This document shows positions 62,285 through 64,000 of a DNA stretch of 64,000 bases, in pieces. The translations under genes were made by a program, and so were the position numbers. The stretch is from Acidimicrobiales bacterium (lineage in GTDB: Bacteria > Actinomycetota > Acidimicrobiia > Acidimicrobiales > Bog-793): NCBI GenBank assembly GCA_035533595.1, contig DATLTN010000038.1, positions 1 to 64,000 on the forward strand, read 5' to 3'. Each line of letters begins with the position of its first letter. Within the stretch, counting starts at the first letter, position 1. The notes beneath the pieces are model-generated. The model had not been told where the DNA came from. It made no database searches and saw only the letters and a program-made list of their open reading frames with translations.

Positions 62285-62806
62285 GTGGGCGGGCCGCACG
62301 ACTTCCTCCTCCACTCGCTGCGGGACGCGCTCGACGAGCTCGACGCCGCAGTCACGCTCCGCCTCGGCGAAGGGGGCCTGCCCGACCAGCTCTACGTCGA
62401 GCTCGAGCCGGACGCGAAGGGGAGGGTGCTCCACGCGCAGGCGATGTTCCTCCCCGGGCCGCTCGAGGTCCCGATCCTCCAGACCTACGTCGGCCTTCCC
62501 TACCCCGTCGCCCTCGACTCGCTCGGGGCGCTGCTTCGCTTCCTCAACCTCGCCAACGCCAACAGCCCGATCGGCGAGTTCGGCTACCTCGAAACGGCCA
62601 ACCTCCTCTACTACCGCTACAACGCGGCGGTGCGCGTCGACCCCTTCGACGTCGATCTCGCCGAGACCGCGATCGCGATGGCGAGCTACCTCGCGGCGGT
62701 GATCGGCCCGATCATCGAGGAGGTCGCCACCCGCGGCGCCTACGACGAGGCGGCCGAGGCCCTCTCGGCGGTGATCGCCCAGGCCGGCGAGGACCTCGCC
62801 GGCTGA
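62285..62806 (+). CDS. Small YbjN/type III chaperone-like protein
   Basis: The 173-residue acidic protein has an alpha/beta core (LYVELEPDAKGRVLHAQAMF; VALDSLGALLRFLNLANANS; LLYYRYNAAVRVDP) and a C-terminal helical bundle. The pattern resembles YbjN and type III secretion chaperone folds (moderate confidence). It abuts the toxin-like gene and is likely its chaperone or immunity partner. GTG start directly after the previous stop. Confidence 0.7.
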   Translation: MGGPHDFLLHSLRDALDELDAAVTLRLGEGGLPDQLYVELEPDAKGRVLHAQAMFLPGPLEVPILQTYVGLPYPVALDSLGALLRFLNLANANSPIGEFGYLETANLLYYRYNAAVRVDPFDVDLAETAIAMASYLAAVIGPIIEEVATRGAYDEAAEALSAVIAQAGEDLAG

Positions 62807-62810
62807 CCGG

Positions 62811-62858
62811 CCGGCCACCCCGCCACCCCGCCACCCGGCCACTCGGCCACTCGGCCAC
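62811..62858. repeat. 8-bp tandem repeat, six units
   Basis: Six units of the form (c/t)c(c/g)gccac lie head to tail directly after the chaperone-like gene: CCGGCCAC, CCCGCCAC twice, CCGGCCAC and TCGGCCAC twice. Noncoding; possibly slippage. Confidence 0.85.
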
Positions 62859-63583
62859 CTCGCCGGTACCGATGGCATCGAAACCCCCGGCTGCGGACGA
62901 CGCAATTTCCGACGTGGGTGCGGAAAGCCGAGCTTTCGTCGCCCACTCTCGGCGCGGCACCGAGGCGCAGTATCGGACGGCGCGCGGCTGCCCGCGGGGA
63001 GCGGTTTCGTGCCCGGAGAAATGCCGATGATTGCGAGCACGCGGCCCGAAGTTGCTCGGCCCGGCGAGCCCATCGGCTCCCTTTCCCGTGCGCCGTTGCG
63101 CGCAATGGGAGGTCGCAACTCGCACCGTCCTGCGTTGCGACAGCGGGGCGGCGACGAAACCGCCGTCCGCCGCTTCCGCCGTCCCCAACCTCCGCGGTCC
63201 GTTCCTCGCGAGAGCGATTGTGCGCCGCCGATTTCCCCCGCCCGAACTGCGCTCTTATCACTCTGACCCCGGCACTGCGGCGGTCGCCGTCGTGAAGTCG
63301 CAGCCGTGCTCGGAAGGAAATCGGGCGCCCGTGATAGCGAGAAATTGTCCCCGCCGCGGTCGGTCTCGAAGTGGGTGAATCGCCGCTCCGACTGCGTTCC
63401 GCTACGGAGCGTGGCCGCACGGCTTCCGGGGGTCACCAGGAGGGTGAACTTTCGCACAATTGACCACCGCGACGGATGCGAGCGGTTAGAGTCCCTTGCC
63501 CGATCGGGCGCGCCTGCGCCTCGAGACGGCAAGCGCAAGCAATTGGCGGACCGCCGGCCCGCCTCTGTCGGAGGAGATACCAG
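62859..63583. other. Noncoding stretch upstream of ectB
   Basis: About 725 bases with no gene that I can support on either strand; open frames here are Arg-rich shadows with no homology-like features. Base composition is slightly lower in GC than the genes beside it, with short AT-rich runs such as GCAATTTCC and CTCTTATCAC. It holds a possible TTGACC at 63460-63465, but no matching -10 at normal spacing. Likely the regulatory region of the ectoine-type operon, or decayed sequence. Confidence 0.5.
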
Positions 63584-63600
63584 GGTGCGCATCGCGCACC
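63584..63600 (+). promoter_or_regulatory. Hairpin just upstream of ectB
   Basis: A perfect 7-bp stem GGTGCGC-atc-GCGCACC ends 15 bases before the ectB start. A strong GGAGGAG lies just 5' of it, away from the ectB GTG. It could affect translation initiation. Confidence 0.45.
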
Positions 63601-63615
63601 GACGAAAGGGAAACG

Positions 63616-64000
63616 GTGATACACGAGATCAAGTCGTCAGTCGACGTCGGCAGCGACACCGAAGCACCCGCACCGCTCAGCATCTTCGAGGAACGTGAGT
63701 CCAATGTCCGTTCCTACTCCCGGTCCTTCCCGACCACCTTCTCCTCCGCGCGCGGTGCGCTCCTGTATGACGTGCGGGGTGCGTGTTTCCTCGACTTCCT
63801 GTCGGGCGCCGGGGCGCTGAACTACGGCCACAACCACCCGACGATCAAGGCGGCGATCCTCAACTACCTCGCCGACGACGGCATCACCCACGGCCTCGAC
63901 CTCGAGACGGCGGCCAAAGGTACCTTCCTGCACGAGTTCACCGAGCGGATCCTCGAGCCCCGCGGCCTCCCCCACCGCATCCAGTTCCCCGGCCCGACCG
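63616..64000 (+). CDS. ectB: Diaminobutyrate--2-oxoglutarate transaminase, N-terminal part (runs off window)
   Basis: The first 128 codons encode the EctB start: SIFEERESNVRSYSRSFPTT, LLYDVRGACFLDFLSGAGAL then NYGHNHPTIK, ITHGLDLETAAKGTF and HRIQFPGPT. EctB uses PLP to convert aspartate semialdehyde to diaminobutyrate in ectoine synthesis. GTG at 63616 follows GAAAGGG. No ectA is upstream, so the operon may begin with ectB or the enzyme may serve another diaminobutyrate pathway. The PLP lysine lies beyond the edge. Confidence 0.85.
   Translation, partial: MIHEIKSSVDVGSDTEAPAPLSIFEERESNVRSYSRSFPTTFSSARGALLYDVRGACFLDFLSGAGALNYGHNHPTIKAAILNYLADDGITHGLDLETAAKGTFLHEFTERILEPRGLPHRIQFPGPT

Noticed and set aside
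63460-63492. Sigma-70 promoter TTGACC/TAGAGT before ectB
   Set aside because: The spacing is 21 bases, too long for a normal promoter, and no better -10 is in range.
63584-63698. Leader peptide starting at a GTG inside the hairpin ahead of ectB
   Set aside because: It has a fair ribosome binding site but overlaps ectB in another frame, is Arg-rich like other shadows and has no attenuator-type codon run.

Overview
The window is very GC-rich, densely packed and predominantly chromosomal housekeeping DNA. Several markers point to an actinomycetote, most plausibly an Acidimicrobiia-like lineage (the class is inference, not shown): a mycothiol-type MshA glycosyltransferase, an MptB-type mannosyltransferase, nickel superoxide dismutase with its own maturation protease, an anti-sigma/ECF pair, a menaquinone-type isoprenoid reductase beside the nuo operon, and many GTG starts. 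A secreted S53 (sedolisin-type) protease would fit an acidic habitat. There is no rRNA, CRISPR array or insertion sequence that I can see. Three tRNA genes are present (Met, Thr, Tyr).

Layout. 1-0.6 kb: remnant of an L,D-transpeptidase with a frameshift. 0.6-3.4 kb: methyltransferase, anti-sigma/ECF sigma pair, rpmG and tRNA-Met/tRNA-Thr, GNAT. 3.3-7.8 kb: mannosyltransferase, then a divergent polyphosphate pair (PPK2 and CYTH-CHAD). 7.9-8.6 kb: tRNA-Tyr, a 21-bp tandem repeat and yajQ. 8.6-24.0 kb: a complete 14-gene nuoA-N operon on the minus strand with almost every junction overlapping, with a menJ-like reductase divergent from nuoA. 25.5-27.8 kb: hemL and hemB. 28.0-31.9 kb: a minus-strand module of a 34-aa membrane peptide, an ECF sigma, a 156-aa protein and a TPR-CHAT caspase-like protein. 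32-37.7 kb: DUF5317-type protein, EAL phosphodiesterase, and the cobA-hemD fusion, hemC and hemA. 38-41.7 kb: HTH protein, proC, mshA, sodX/sodN, TraR-type zinc finger. 41.7-45.1 kb: three-subunit transhydrogenase and a Fur-family regulator. 45.1-55.6 kb: small membrane proteins, O-methyltransferase, MFS exporter, secreted S53 protease, PhzF, VOC, DUF1330, SDR, amidase. 55.6-59.7 kb: a two-component/phosphorelay cluster. 59.8-62.8 kb: M48-type peptidase, a Gly/Ala-rich putative membrane-acting protein bearing the N-terminal motif of injection-system cargo, and a small chaperone-like partner. 62.8-63.6 kb: noncoding DNA, then the start of ectB running off the right edge.

How it fits together. 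The nuo operon supplies electrons to menaquinone, whose side chain the divergent reductase is expected to saturate. The two hem clusters cover the C5 route from glutamyl-tRNA through uroporphyrinogen III to precorrin-2. The transhydrogenase, NiSOD and mycothiol genes serve redox balance. The PPK2/CYTH-CHAD pair points to polyphosphate handling.

The two regions most likely to hold something under-described are the sigma/CHAT module (27.98-31.84 kb), whose parts resemble the protease-controlled sigma logic of the TPR-CHAT Craspase system but without any CRISPR component, and the peptidase/toxin-like/chaperone-like trio (59.8-62.8 kb). A recurring promoter pattern, a TAnnnT hexamer 6-7 bases before the start codon, suggests that leaderless transcription is common here.
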